6,160 nucleotides of DNA, taken from an uncultured Solobacterium sp. Its GTDB lineage: Bacteria > Bacillota_I > Bacilli_A > Erysipelotrichales > Erysipelotrichaceae. Under the pieces are notes generated by a model that saw nothing but the letters and a program-made list of their open reading frames with translations, did no database searches and was not told the origin of the DNA. Positions 1 to 6,145 of the stretch are shown in pieces. Position 1 is the first letter of the stretch. Every line of letters starts with the position of its first letter. Made by a program: the position numbers and the translations under genes. Location of the stretch: NCBI GenBank assembly GCA_937895985.1, contig CALBKL010000365.1:1-6160 (forward strand), in the 5' to 3' direction.

Positions 1-1
1 A

Positions 2-883
2 ATTGATAGACAATTCCAGGGGACTTTTAGCAGTATGTTTGTGTTCCTGTTACCACTACCGATGGTATACTTTGGGGCTAAATATGGATTGCGTGATAGT
101 TTGATGGTTTTGGTCGCAATTATCTTTGTGTCGTTTATCTTTGCAAGTCCATTTGCAATATTCTTCTTTGTCGCTGAGGCGATTATTGGGTTGGTATATG
201 GATGTGGTATTTATCAGAACGTAGAGAGCAAGCGATTATTGCTAAGAACGATGGTTCTTGGTGGACTTACAGAACTACTTGCGGTTGTTATTAATGTAGC
301 AATTTTTGGGGTTAGTTTAGATGAGTTAGTTTTAGAGTTACGTTCAACCTTTGATATGATGCAGAAAACAATGGGTGTAACATTTGCTGCAAATGTAGAT
401 ATCAACGTGATATTACGGAATATATTCTTCGTTAGTACATTGATGTTAGGTGTTCTAGAAGCAATCGTAACGCATATTACATCAAGACTCTTATTGAAGA
501 GATTACGTATGAAGCTTCCTGAATCAACACCGCTTTATCTATACTATCCACCAAAGTGGATTGGCTATGTGGCACTTGTTGGAATGTTTGGGTATTTATA
601 TGTTGGCTCTGGCTATATTAAAACTGAACCGGCGATGACAATTCTTTCGGCGTTAGGAACGTTTGCTTATTTCTATCTCACAGCGATGGGGGTTGTTGGT
701 CTATTAGTGATGATTGGACTTCTGGCAAAGGAAAGTCGTAGAATTTTAACATTTGTCGTGTTTATCTTAGCGTTAGCGATGTCATTTCCAGTAGCGCTTT
801 ATGGATTTTTATATATTACAACAAACATGCATAAACGAATTGTAGAGGAGGGATATCATGCAACAAAAAATGAATCGAATTAA
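2..883 (+). CDS. DUF2232 (YybS-like) polytopic membrane protein, 5' partial
   Basis: The reading frame is open to the left edge of the window. The first Met at 35 has no well-placed ribosome-binding site (an AGGGG sits 12 nt away), and the upstream codons read IDRQFQGTFSS, which looks like the normal run-in to the first membrane helix. The true start is therefore probably about 15-25 codons upstream. The visible ~293 residues are very hydrophobic. Counting from the Met at 35, helices lie near 1-14, 22-58 (two), 66-92, 126-148, 173-193, 200-228 and 234-260, with an amphipathic stretch near 93-125. The LLPLP motif followed by a basic 'KYGLR' loop is typical of DUF2232/YybS proteins (B. subtilis YybS is roughly 310 aa). 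The family resembles small-molecule transporter S components, but its substrate is unknown to me. The 26-nt overlap with gdpP implies translational coupling. The family call rests on motif, topology and gene order. No molecular function can be assigned. Confidence 0.8.
   Translation: MDRQFQGTFSSMFVFLLPLPMVYFGAKYGLRDSLMVLVAIIFVSFIFASPFAIFFFVAEAIIGLVYGCGIYQNVESKRLLLRTMVLGGLTELLAVVINVAIFGVSLDELVLELRSTFDMMQKTMGVTFAANVDINVILRNIFFVSTLMLGVLEAIVTHITSRLLLKRLRMKLPESTPLYLYYPPKWIGYVALVGMFGYLYVGSGYIKTEPAMTILSALGTFAYFYLTAMGVVGLLVMIGLLAKESRRILTFVVFILALAMSFPVALYGFLYITTNMHKRIVEEGYHATKNESN
844..852 (+). promoter_or_regulatory. Ribosome-binding site of gdpP
   Basis: AGAGGAGGG contains a GGAGG core at 847-851, six bases before the ATG at 858. 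It lies inside the DUF2232 coding region. It favours the ATG at 858 over the in-frame ATG four codons later (870). Confidence 0.85.
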
Positions 884-2828
884 ACAGCTTGTTTTTGTGG
901 CACTTGCTATCCAGCTTGCGATTGTTATCTTATTGCAGTTGATTTTCAAATTAAATATCTTGCCAGGTATCTTGGTATTGATTGCAGAGGCTCTTATAGC
1001 AGTATATCTCTTAGAGTTTTTCCAATCTGCGAATGAAGAAGAGTCCATTGGTCTAGAAAAGTATTTAGGTGGTTCTTACGCTGATGCGTATCTAGTTGGT
1101 GGCGTAGGTATGATGAACTACGATGAAAACTATGTCATTACATGGCAGAGTGAGCTCTTTAAAGAAAGAGGACTTGATCGTATTGGTTCTAAATTACTAA
1201 CTTGGTTACCTGAAGCCAATGATATTATTTCCGGGGAAACGGAAAAGGTTAATGTCCAGATTGACCAATATGTTTATGAAGTAAGTAAGCGTGAAAATGC
1301 GCCAACGATATTCTTTAAAGATATTACACTTTTAGATAAGTATCGTGGTAAGTATAACGAAGAACATGTTGTACTAGGTCTAGCTAGTTTTGATAACTAT
1401 GAAGAGAGTACGATGTATGCGGATGATGCGGATATCGCAAATATCAATGCGACAATTCGTACACCACTCAATGAATACTTCCAAAAGTTTGGTGTCTTCT
1501 TAAGAAGATTAAATAACAATCGTTATTTATTAGTACTCAATGAGAGGATTTATCGTGAGATTGCGGCAGATCGTTTCTCAATTTTGAACATCGTACGTAA
1601 AGCATCACAAAAAGCTGAAGTATCTATCACATTGTCTATGGCTTTTGCCAAGGGTAGTTCAAACTTTGCGGAGCTAGATGAGACAGTTACGAAGTTAATG
1701 GACCTTGCGCAAACGCGTGGTGGTGACCAAGTTGCGATTCAGGTCGTTGGTGAGGATGTAAAGTATTTCGGTGGTTCTACAGAAGCAGCCGAGAAGAGAA
1801 GCCGTGTACGTGTACGTGTAATGGCACATGCATTACGTGACCTCATTCAGCATTCTTCCAACGTCATTATCTGTGGACATAAAAACGCAGACTTCGATTG
1901 CATTGGTTCCGCAATCTGTTTATCGAAGATGGCATCCGCTTTTAATAAACCAGTTAGTATTATTGCTAGGACTGGTGGTATTGAAGAAAAGTTAGATGCG
2001 GCAATGAAAGAGAACGAAAAAGAACTTGCAGAGGACATCACGTTTGTAACAGAAGGTGAAGCTATCAACCAACTCAAGGATGATACACTCGTCATCATGA
2101 CCGACCATCACAACATTCTACAATCGAATGGCGCAAAGCTCTTAGAGATGGCAGAACGGATTGTGGTAATTGATCACCATCGTAGAAGTACAGATATGGG
2201 TGTAAAACCAATCCTGATTTATATTGAAGCAGGTGCTTCTAGTACTTGTGAAATCTTGACGGAAATGATTCCGTTTATATCAAGTAAAGTGGATATTTCT
2301 GAATTAGAAGCGACATTCATGCTTGCAGGTATGACGATTGATACACGCAAGTGGCGTGAAAGAACTGGCGTACGTACATATGATGCGGCCAGTGCTTTAC
2401 GTAAACTTGGTGCAGATCCTCAAGTAGCGTATGATTATTTGAAAGATACTTATGATGAGTTCGTGCTCAAGAGTGCGATTATGAATGCGAGTGAAAGATA
2501 TCCGGATGGTATCGTGATTGCGGCTGTTGAAAATGAGAAGATTACACGTTCGATTATGAGCCAAGTTGCGGATAGTTTATTGAGTATCCAAGATGTGAAG
2601 GCAGCCTTTGTGATTGCCCAGGATAAGAGTACAGGAATCAATAGTATTTCTGCTCGTTCAAATGGTGAAATCAATGTACAGGCAATTATGGAAGCGATGC
2701 ATGGCGGTGGTCATATGACAGCTGCCGCAACACAACGTAAGGATGCGACAGTCAAAGAACTCAAAGAAGAGTTAATTAATATTATTGAACAACAAAAGAA
2801 GGAGGCAGAAGATGAAAGTAATTCTTAA
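858..2828 (+). CDS. gdpP: Cyclic-di-AMP phosphodiesterase GdpP (DHH-DHHA1, membrane-bound)
   Basis: The 656-aa product matches the usual GdpP/YybT length (~655-660). Two membrane helices lie near residues 8-28 and 31-52. A PAS-like region (~65-155) follows, then a degenerate GGDEF domain (~168-300) in which the signature loop is NNNRY (219-223), so no cyclase activity is expected. The catalytic DHH domain shows H341, D345 and D347 in GHKNADFDCIGSA, D416 in TDHHN, the DHH triplet at 439-441 and D495 in TIDTRKW. The DHHA1 substrate-binding motif GGGH is at 616-619. The family hydrolyses c-di-AMP to pApA, with manganese at the DHH site, on the cytoplasmic face, and controls osmolyte and potassium balance and cell-wall stress. 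The gene overlaps the DUF2232 gene by 26 nt and rplI by 17 nt. One oddity is Ala344 where the family normally has Pro (N-P-D-x-D). All expected metal ligands remain, so the enzyme should be active. Confidence 0.96.
   Translation: MQQKMNRIKQLVFVALAIQLAIVILLQLIFKLNILPGILVLIAEALIAVYLLEFFQSANEEESIGLEKYLGGSYADAYLVGGVGMMNYDENYVITWQSELFKERGLDRIGSKLLTWLPEANDIISGETEKVNVQIDQYVYEVSKRENAPTIFFKDITLLDKYRGKYNEEHVVLGLASFDNYEESTMYADDADIANINATIRTPLNEYFQKFGVFLRRLNNNRYLLVLNERIYREIAADRFSILNIVRKASQKAEVSITLSMAFAKGSSNFAELDETVTKLMDLAQTRGGDQVAIQVVGEDVKYFGGSTEAAEKRSRVRVRVMAHALRDLIQHSSNVIICGHKNADFDCIGSAICLSKMASAFNKPVSIIARTGGIEEKLDAAMKENEKELAEDITFVTEGEAINQLKDDTLVIMTDHHNILQSNGAKLLEMAERIVVIDHHRRSTDMGVKPILIYIEAGASSTCEILTEMIPFISSKVDISELEATFMLAGMTIDTRKWRERTGVRTYDAASALRKLGADPQVAYDYLKDTYDEFVLKSAIMNASERYPDGIVIAAVENEKITRSIMSQVADSLLSIQDVKAAFVIAQDKSTGINSISARSNGEINVQAIMEAMHGGGHMTAAATQRKDATVKELKEELINIIEQQKKEAEDESNS
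1803..1820 (+). repeat. Three tandem CGTGTA hexamers within gdpP
   Basis: CGTGTA is repeated three times without mismatch. It encodes Arg-Val three times (residues 316-321) in the basic linker between the degenerate GGDEF and DHH domains. The unit is six bases, so slippage would change the linker by two residues without breaking the frame. Whether copy number varies cannot be seen from one sequence. Confidence 0.9.
2797..2805 (+). promoter_or_regulatory. Ribosome-binding site of rplI
   Basis: AGAAGGAGG is a near-perfect Shine-Dalgarno sequence, six bases before the ATG at 2812. It lies within the last codons of gdpP. It fixes the L9 start at MKVILKQDV and rules out the longer frame from the TTG at 2785, which would translate this site as Lys-Arg-Arg-Arg. 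Confidence 0.93.
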
Positions 2829-3261
2829 ACAAGATGTTAAAAAAGTAGGAAAACGTGGAGATATCGTCGATGTTTCTGATGGTTACGGAAGAAATTTCTT
2901 AATCGCAAGAGGCCTTGCGGTTGCGGAATCTAAGGCTAGCTTAGAAATCTTAAAGGAACAAAAATCAGAAGAAGCTGCACTAGAAGCACAGCGTGAACAA
3001 GAAGCGCGTGAAAAAGCTGCCTTATTAGAAAAGACAGTAGTCACTTTCACAGTGAAGTCTGGTAAAGAAGGAAGAGTCTTCGGTTCTGTTTCTACAAAAC
3101 AGATTGTAGAAGCTTTGAATAAACAAGGCATTATTATCGAAAAGCGCAAGATTATTGATACAGAACCGATTCATAGTCTTGGCACAACAAGGGTAAAAGT
3201 TGAATTACACAAGAATGTAATCGGTACGATCGTTGTGAAAGTACTGGGAAGTGAGAACTAA
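2812..3261 (+). CDS. rplI: 50S ribosomal protein L9 (bL9)
   Basis: The 149-aa product has the length of B. subtilis L9. The N-terminal domain (1-~50) carries the L9 signature around GYGRNFLIARGLA. A long charged helix rich in Glu, Ala, Lys and Gln (~42-75) links it to the C-terminal domain (~78-149), which contains the expected KSGKEGRVFGSVS and IHSLGTTRVKVELH segments. L9 binds 23S rRNA near the base of the L1 stalk, projects from the large subunit and helps maintain reading frame. The strong Shine-Dalgarno overlapping the end of gdpP would allow the higher output a ribosomal protein needs within a shared transcript. The gene overlaps gdpP by 17 nt and ends 2 nt before dnaB. Nothing is missing or unusual. 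Confidence 0.97.
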   Translation: MKVILKQDVKKVGKRGDIVDVSDGYGRNFLIARGLAVAESKASLEILKEQKSEEAALEAQREQEAREKAALLEKTVVTFTVKSGKEGRVFGSVSTKQIVEALNKQGIIIEKRKIIDTEPIHSLGTTRVKVELHKNVIGTIVVKVLGSEN

Positions 3262-3263
3262 GT

Positions 3264-4625
3264 ATGTCACGTGTATTACCTTCTGCACCAGAAGCGGAAG
3301 CTAGTTTGCTTGGAACCATGCTTGTATATCCAAGTTCTTCTCGTACAGCATTAGAAGAGGGGCTTGAAGCTGACGATTTCTTTATCGAAGCCAATCGTCG
3401 TATTTATCATGCATGTGAAGAGCTATATCAAGAAGGAACACAAATCGACTCTACCACTGTTGCGACACGTTTAAAGGATACTGATCTTTTAGATAAGTCG
3501 GGTGGAATGGAGTATATTCTAAACTTAATGAACGCAGCAGTAACGAGTGCAAATACACTAACCTATGTGAATTTGATTCGAGATAAAGCGATGATGCGTC
3601 GTATGATTGAAGCTGCTGAAAGAGTTGTGGAAGAAGGCTTTAGTGGACAAACAGATTTAAATGATTACCTAGATCATTCGGAGAAAGAAATCTTGAATGT
3701 GTCACGTAATCGTAAAGCTGGTGAGTTTAAGAATCCAAATGATGTCTTGAATGAAGTGTTAAAGACGATTCGTGCGGCCGCAGAGAATTCATCTGAAATT
3801 ACTGGCTTAAAGACTGGCTTTAATGATTTGGATCGCATAACGCATGGTTTACAGCGTGGAGATATGATTGTTTTAGCTGCGCGCCCATCTATGGGTAAGA
3901 CAGCGGTTGCGTTAAATTTAGCGATGAATGTTGCGTTAATCCCACAAGCACAGAAGGGTGCGATAGCGATTTTCTCACTTGAGATGGGTGCAGAGCAGCT
4001 TGCGATGCGTTTATTAAGTGCGAAGAGTCACATCCAAGGTGATAAGTTAAAGACCGGTCGTTTGACAAACGAAGAGTGGAATCGTATTAATGAAGCTTCA
4101 GCAGAGTTAAAGGCTTCCAATATCTATATTGATGATATGGCAGGAATCAAGATTCCTGAAATCTTTTCCAAGTGTCGTCGATTACAGGCAGAACATGGAT
4201 TAAACATGGTTATGATTGACTATATTCAGTTAATTAGTGGACCATCGGATCGTACTGGCGGAAATCGTCAACAGGAAGTATCTGATATTTCGCGTAGTTT
4301 AAAAGCTCTTGCGCGTGAATTGAAGGTGCCTGTTGTGGCCTTATCTCAGTTAAGTCGTAGTGTTGAAACACGTGAAGATAAAAGACCAATGTTAAGTGAC
4401 TTACGTGAATCTGGAGCGATTGAGCAGGATGCCGATATCGTTATGATGTTGTATCGTGAGTCTTACTATAACGAAGAGGCAAAAGAACAAGCAAAAGAAT
4501 CTGGAACAGAGCGTCTAGAAATCAATCTTGCAAAGCATCGTAATGGTGCGACAGGTAGGGTATATGTAGCATTTGAGGCAGATACCAACGCACTCTATAA
4601 CATTGCCCCAAATAAACCACAATAA
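3264..4625 (+). CDS. dnaB: Replicative DNA helicase DnaB (DnaC in Bacillus nomenclature)
   Basis: The 453-aa product is full length for the family. The N-terminal helical domain (1-~105) starts at the conserved LPSAPEAEASLLG. A linker helix follows, and the RecA-like domain occupies ~170-453. Visible motifs are Walker A ARPSMGKT (206-213, Lys212), the SLEMG segment, Walker B MIDYIQL (Asp319), the ALSQLSRSVE and SDLRESGAIEQDAD motifs, and AKHRNG, with Arg426 at the expected arginine-finger position. The hexamer unwinds DNA 5'-3' ahead of the replisome and recruits DnaG primase. No intein interrupts the P-loop or the later motifs, a common insertion point in this family. The start at 3264 follows the rplI stop by 2 nt. 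Only a weak AAGTGAG (3249-3255) is available as ribosome-binding site, so translation is probably coupled to rplI. Confidence 0.97.
   Translation: MSRVLPSAPEAEASLLGTMLVYPSSSRTALEEGLEADDFFIEANRRIYHACEELYQEGTQIDSTTVATRLKDTDLLDKSGGMEYILNLMNAAVTSANTLTYVNLIRDKAMMRRMIEAAERVVEEGFSGQTDLNDYLDHSEKEILNVSRNRKAGEFKNPNDVLNEVLKTIRAAAENSSEITGLKTGFNDLDRITHGLQRGDMIVLAARPSMGKTAVALNLAMNVALIPQAQKGAIAIFSLEMGAEQLAMRLLSAKSHIQGDKLKTGRLTNEEWNRINEASAELKASNIYIDDMAGIKIPEIFSKCRRLQAEHGLNMVMIDYIQLISGPSDRTGGNRQQEVSDISRSLKALARELKVPVVALSQLSRSVETREDKRPMLSDLRESGAIEQDADIVMMLYRESYYNEEAKEQAKESGTERLEINLAKHRNGATGRVYVAFEADTNALYNIAPNKPQ
4062..4090 (+). promoter_or_regulatory. Possible sigma-A-like promoter inside dnaB
   Basis: A perfect TTGACA (4062-4067) is followed after exactly 17 bases by TATTAA (4085-4090), a 4/6 match to TATAAT. 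No extended -10 TG is present. It would start transcription ~540 nt upstream of the LysM-G5-M23 gene. The codons here are ordinary dnaB sequence, so chance is a real alternative. Confidence 0.2.
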
Positions 4626-4627
4626 TG

Positions 4628-4634
4628 AAGGAGG
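4628..4634 (+). promoter_or_regulatory. Ribosome-binding site of the LysM-G5-M23 gene
   Basis: AAGGAGG is a consensus Shine-Dalgarno, five bases before the ATG at 4640. It lies after the dnaB stop and excludes the earlier in-frame ATG at 4625, which overlaps the dnaB stop (TAATG) and has no such site upstream. Confidence 0.9.
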
Positions 4635-4639
4635 AAGGC

Positions 4640-6145
4640 ATGAAAAACTTGATTGCTGTAACAATATGCTTAGTGTTATCAATCGCAATTGTTATCGTGC
4701 CTTCTTTTTTCTATCCTTCTTTTGAAGGAATTGAAGCTGGCACAGCAGGTAACTTTAATCAGACTGTAGAAGTAACGACTTCTGACGCACATAAGATTTA
4801 TAAATTATATGAAGATCAGAAATTGATTGGTATCATCAAAGATAAGACTTATATGGATGAACATCTAAATACCGTATATAAAGTAAAGTATGCAAGCATG
4901 TTTCCAAATACACATATTGGGATTGCGGATAATATGTATCTTGTAGAAGAGATGAGTACAAATGTCTATACAGATGTTGATGCAGAAATCATGCAGTATT
5001 TAGATGATCATTCTCTATATAGTGTTGCCTGTAAATCAATTTCTTTCTCAGATAATAATGAAGAGTATGCAAGAATCTTTGTAAAGTCAGAAGATATCTA
5101 TCAAGAAGCTTTACAAAAGTATCTTTCTTATTTCATCGATGAAGATACATTGGAAGCCATTCACGAACATCATGCAATTTCAAACCTAACGGAATATGGT
5201 GTGATGACAATGGGCTTTAAAATCAATGAAACAATACAGATTACGGATGCCTACGCATCCGTTAAGGATATTAAAACCACGGAAGAAGAAGTATTACATT
5301 ATTTATCCTATGGTGATAATGAAAATCTAGTGTATTACACAGTTGAAGAAGGGGACACACTAGATTCAATTGGTTTACAGAATTATGGATTAACTGCCGA
5401 GCAGTTAATGCGTATCAATCAAGATGTTATTAAAGATAGCAGTCAGCCATTAACTGCAGGTACAAAACTCTGTGTAACTTACTTCACATCGCCAATCGAT
5501 GTGTATGTTTATAAACAAAGACTACAGAAGGAAACATTGTTTTATAAGACTTCTGTATTAGAGGATAATACTGTCGAAAGTGGTCAAAAAGTTGTTAGAC
5601 AAAGTGGTGCAAATGGTTCAAAGAATGTGCTTTACCATGAAACATGGGTGAATGGAGTGCTTAAAACAGGACAAGAACTTTCATCTGTTGTTACAGCAGC
5701 TGGACAAGATGAAGTTGTGGCAATTGGGAAGAATAGTGATTTAGGGATTGGTAGTGGTAGTTTTGCCTATCCGGTTGAACATCCCGAAATCATCTGTGAA
5801 TATGGTTGTTATGCAGGGTTTGAGTCGATTGATTTTATCAATCGATATAATCGATGGGGCAATGTTATGGCTGTCGATACTGGGGTTGTCAAAGAAAAGG
5901 GTTATACAGATGAACTAGGAAACTACGTCATTATTGACCACCATAATGGCTATCAGAGCGTATATGGTCATCTATACTTACCGTGTACACTGGAAGTTGA
6001 TACAGTTGTAAGAAAAGGTGATGTCATTGGTAAGATTGGTATGACTGGAAAAGCGACAGGACCACATGTGACATTTAGCTTATTGCAGAACGGTAAGTCA
6101 GTGAATGCATGTTCTGCATTAATGGATTGTGAGGGTTTGGACTGA
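4640..6145 (+). CDS. Membrane-anchored LysM-G5-M23 protein with degenerate LytM (M23) site
   Basis: The 501-aa product begins MKNLIAVTICLVLS, with one hydrophobic segment (~3-24) that is a signal anchor or signal peptide. No lipobox or clear cleavage site is seen, so the rest should lie outside the membrane. Residues ~45-225 form a family-specific region I cannot assign. A LysM domain (~232-279, YYTVEEGDTL onward) should bind peptidoglycan. A G5 domain (~285-364, with NGSKNVLYHETWVNG) follows. The C-terminal M23 fold (~374-492) has the expected GNVMAVDTGVV, GYQSVYGHLY and KGDVIGKIGMTGKATGPH segments. In LytM-type enzymes zinc is held by HxxxD and the second His of HxH. Here these read F394-ESI-D398 and H476-V-T478, so two of three zinc ligands are lost, while D398, H444 and H476 remain. 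I infer a non-hydrolytic peptidoglycan-binding or regulatory protein. It follows dnaB by 14 nt and probably overlaps the next gene. Confidence 0.87.
   Translation: MKNLIAVTICLVLSIAIVIVPSFFYPSFEGIEAGTAGNFNQTVEVTTSDAHKIYKLYEDQKLIGIIKDKTYMDEHLNTVYKVKYASMFPNTHIGIADNMYLVEEMSTNVYTDVDAEIMQYLDDHSLYSVACKSISFSDNNEEYARIFVKSEDIYQEALQKYLSYFIDEDTLEAIHEHHAISNLTEYGVMTMGFKINETIQITDAYASVKDIKTTEEEVLHYLSYGDNENLVYYTVEEGDTLDSIGLQNYGLTAEQLMRINQDVIKDSSQPLTAGTKLCVTYFTSPIDVYVYKQRLQKETLFYKTSVLEDNTVESGQKVVRQSGANGSKNVLYHETWVNGVLKTGQELSSVVTAAGQDEVVAIGKNSDLGIGSGSFAYPVEHPEIICEYGCYAGFESIDFINRYNRWGNVMAVDTGVVKEKGYTDELGNYVIIDHHNGYQSVYGHLYLPCTLEVDTVVRKGDVIGKIGMTGKATGPHVTFSLLQNGKSVNACSALMDCEGLD
4714..4729 (+). repeat. Small inverted repeat, TCCTTC-TTTT-GAAGGA
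   Basis: A perfect 6-bp stem with a four-T loop lies 75 nt into the LysM-G5-M23 gene. It is not followed by a T tract, so it is not a terminator. The left arm can alternatively pair with GAAGGA at 4627-4632, which contains part of the ribosome-binding site. Confidence 0.55.
5243..5262 (+). repeat. Perfect 8-bp inverted repeat with a CTAC loop
   Basis: ACGGATGC and GCATCCGT flank a four-base loop, giving a compact hairpin in DNA or mRNA. It lies in the unassigned region of the LysM-G5-M23 gene before the LysM domain (codons for TDAYASV). No T run follows, so it does not look like an intrinsic terminator. A role is not established. Confidence 0.75.
5825..5845 (+). repeat. Perfect 9-bp inverted repeat with a TTT loop
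   Basis: TCGATTGAT and ATCAATCGA flank three Ts within codons 396-402 of the LysM-G5-M23 gene, immediately after the altered zinc motif. A TATAAT lies directly at its right edge (5846-5851), but no good -35 element is spaced before it. The repeat is AT-rich and is not followed by a T run. Confidence 0.75.

Noticed and set aside
35..37. ATG at 35 as the true start of the DUF2232 gene.
   Set aside because: There is no well-spaced ribosome-binding site, the frame is open to the window edge, and the upstream codons look like the same protein.
1716..1730. RGGDQ (residues 287-291) in GdpP as an active GGDEF motif.
   Set aside because: It lies at the C-terminal end of the domain, where GdpP proteins normally have this sequence. 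The true signature position reads NNNRY.
2259..2274. ACGGAA-ATGA-TTCCGT inverted repeat in gdpP.
   Set aside because: A 6-bp stem of this kind is expected by chance several times in 6 kb, and nothing around it suggests a function.
2785..2811. Upstream extension of rplI from a TTG start.
   Set aside because: It would translate the Shine-Dalgarno itself and add nine residues absent from L9. The ATG at 2812 has ideal spacing and gives the normal 149 aa.
2883..3394. Antisense open frames on the minus strand opposite rplI and dnaB, and similar ones opposite gdpP and the DUF2232 gene.
   Set aside because: They are short, low-complexity (Ser/Ala/Phe-rich) mirrors of real coding frames, and none gives a recognisable protein.
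3774..3790. NotI site (GCGGCCGC) followed by an EcoRI site (GAATTC), resembling a cloning linker or chimera junction.
   Set aside because: The dnaB frame runs straight through it as the interdomain linker (RAAAENSS), and the protein on both sides is one coherent DnaB. It is most likely natural sequence.
4625..4639. Earlier ATG for the LysM-G5-M23 gene overlapping the dnaB stop.
   Set aside because: The AAGGAGG lies downstream of this ATG and five bases before the ATG at 4640, which also begins a typical signal segment.
4698..4710. TGCCTTC followed by six Ts as an intrinsic terminator after dnaB.
   Set aside because: The complementary arm is ~57 nt away and the stem is short. The T run encodes Phe codons within the signal segment.
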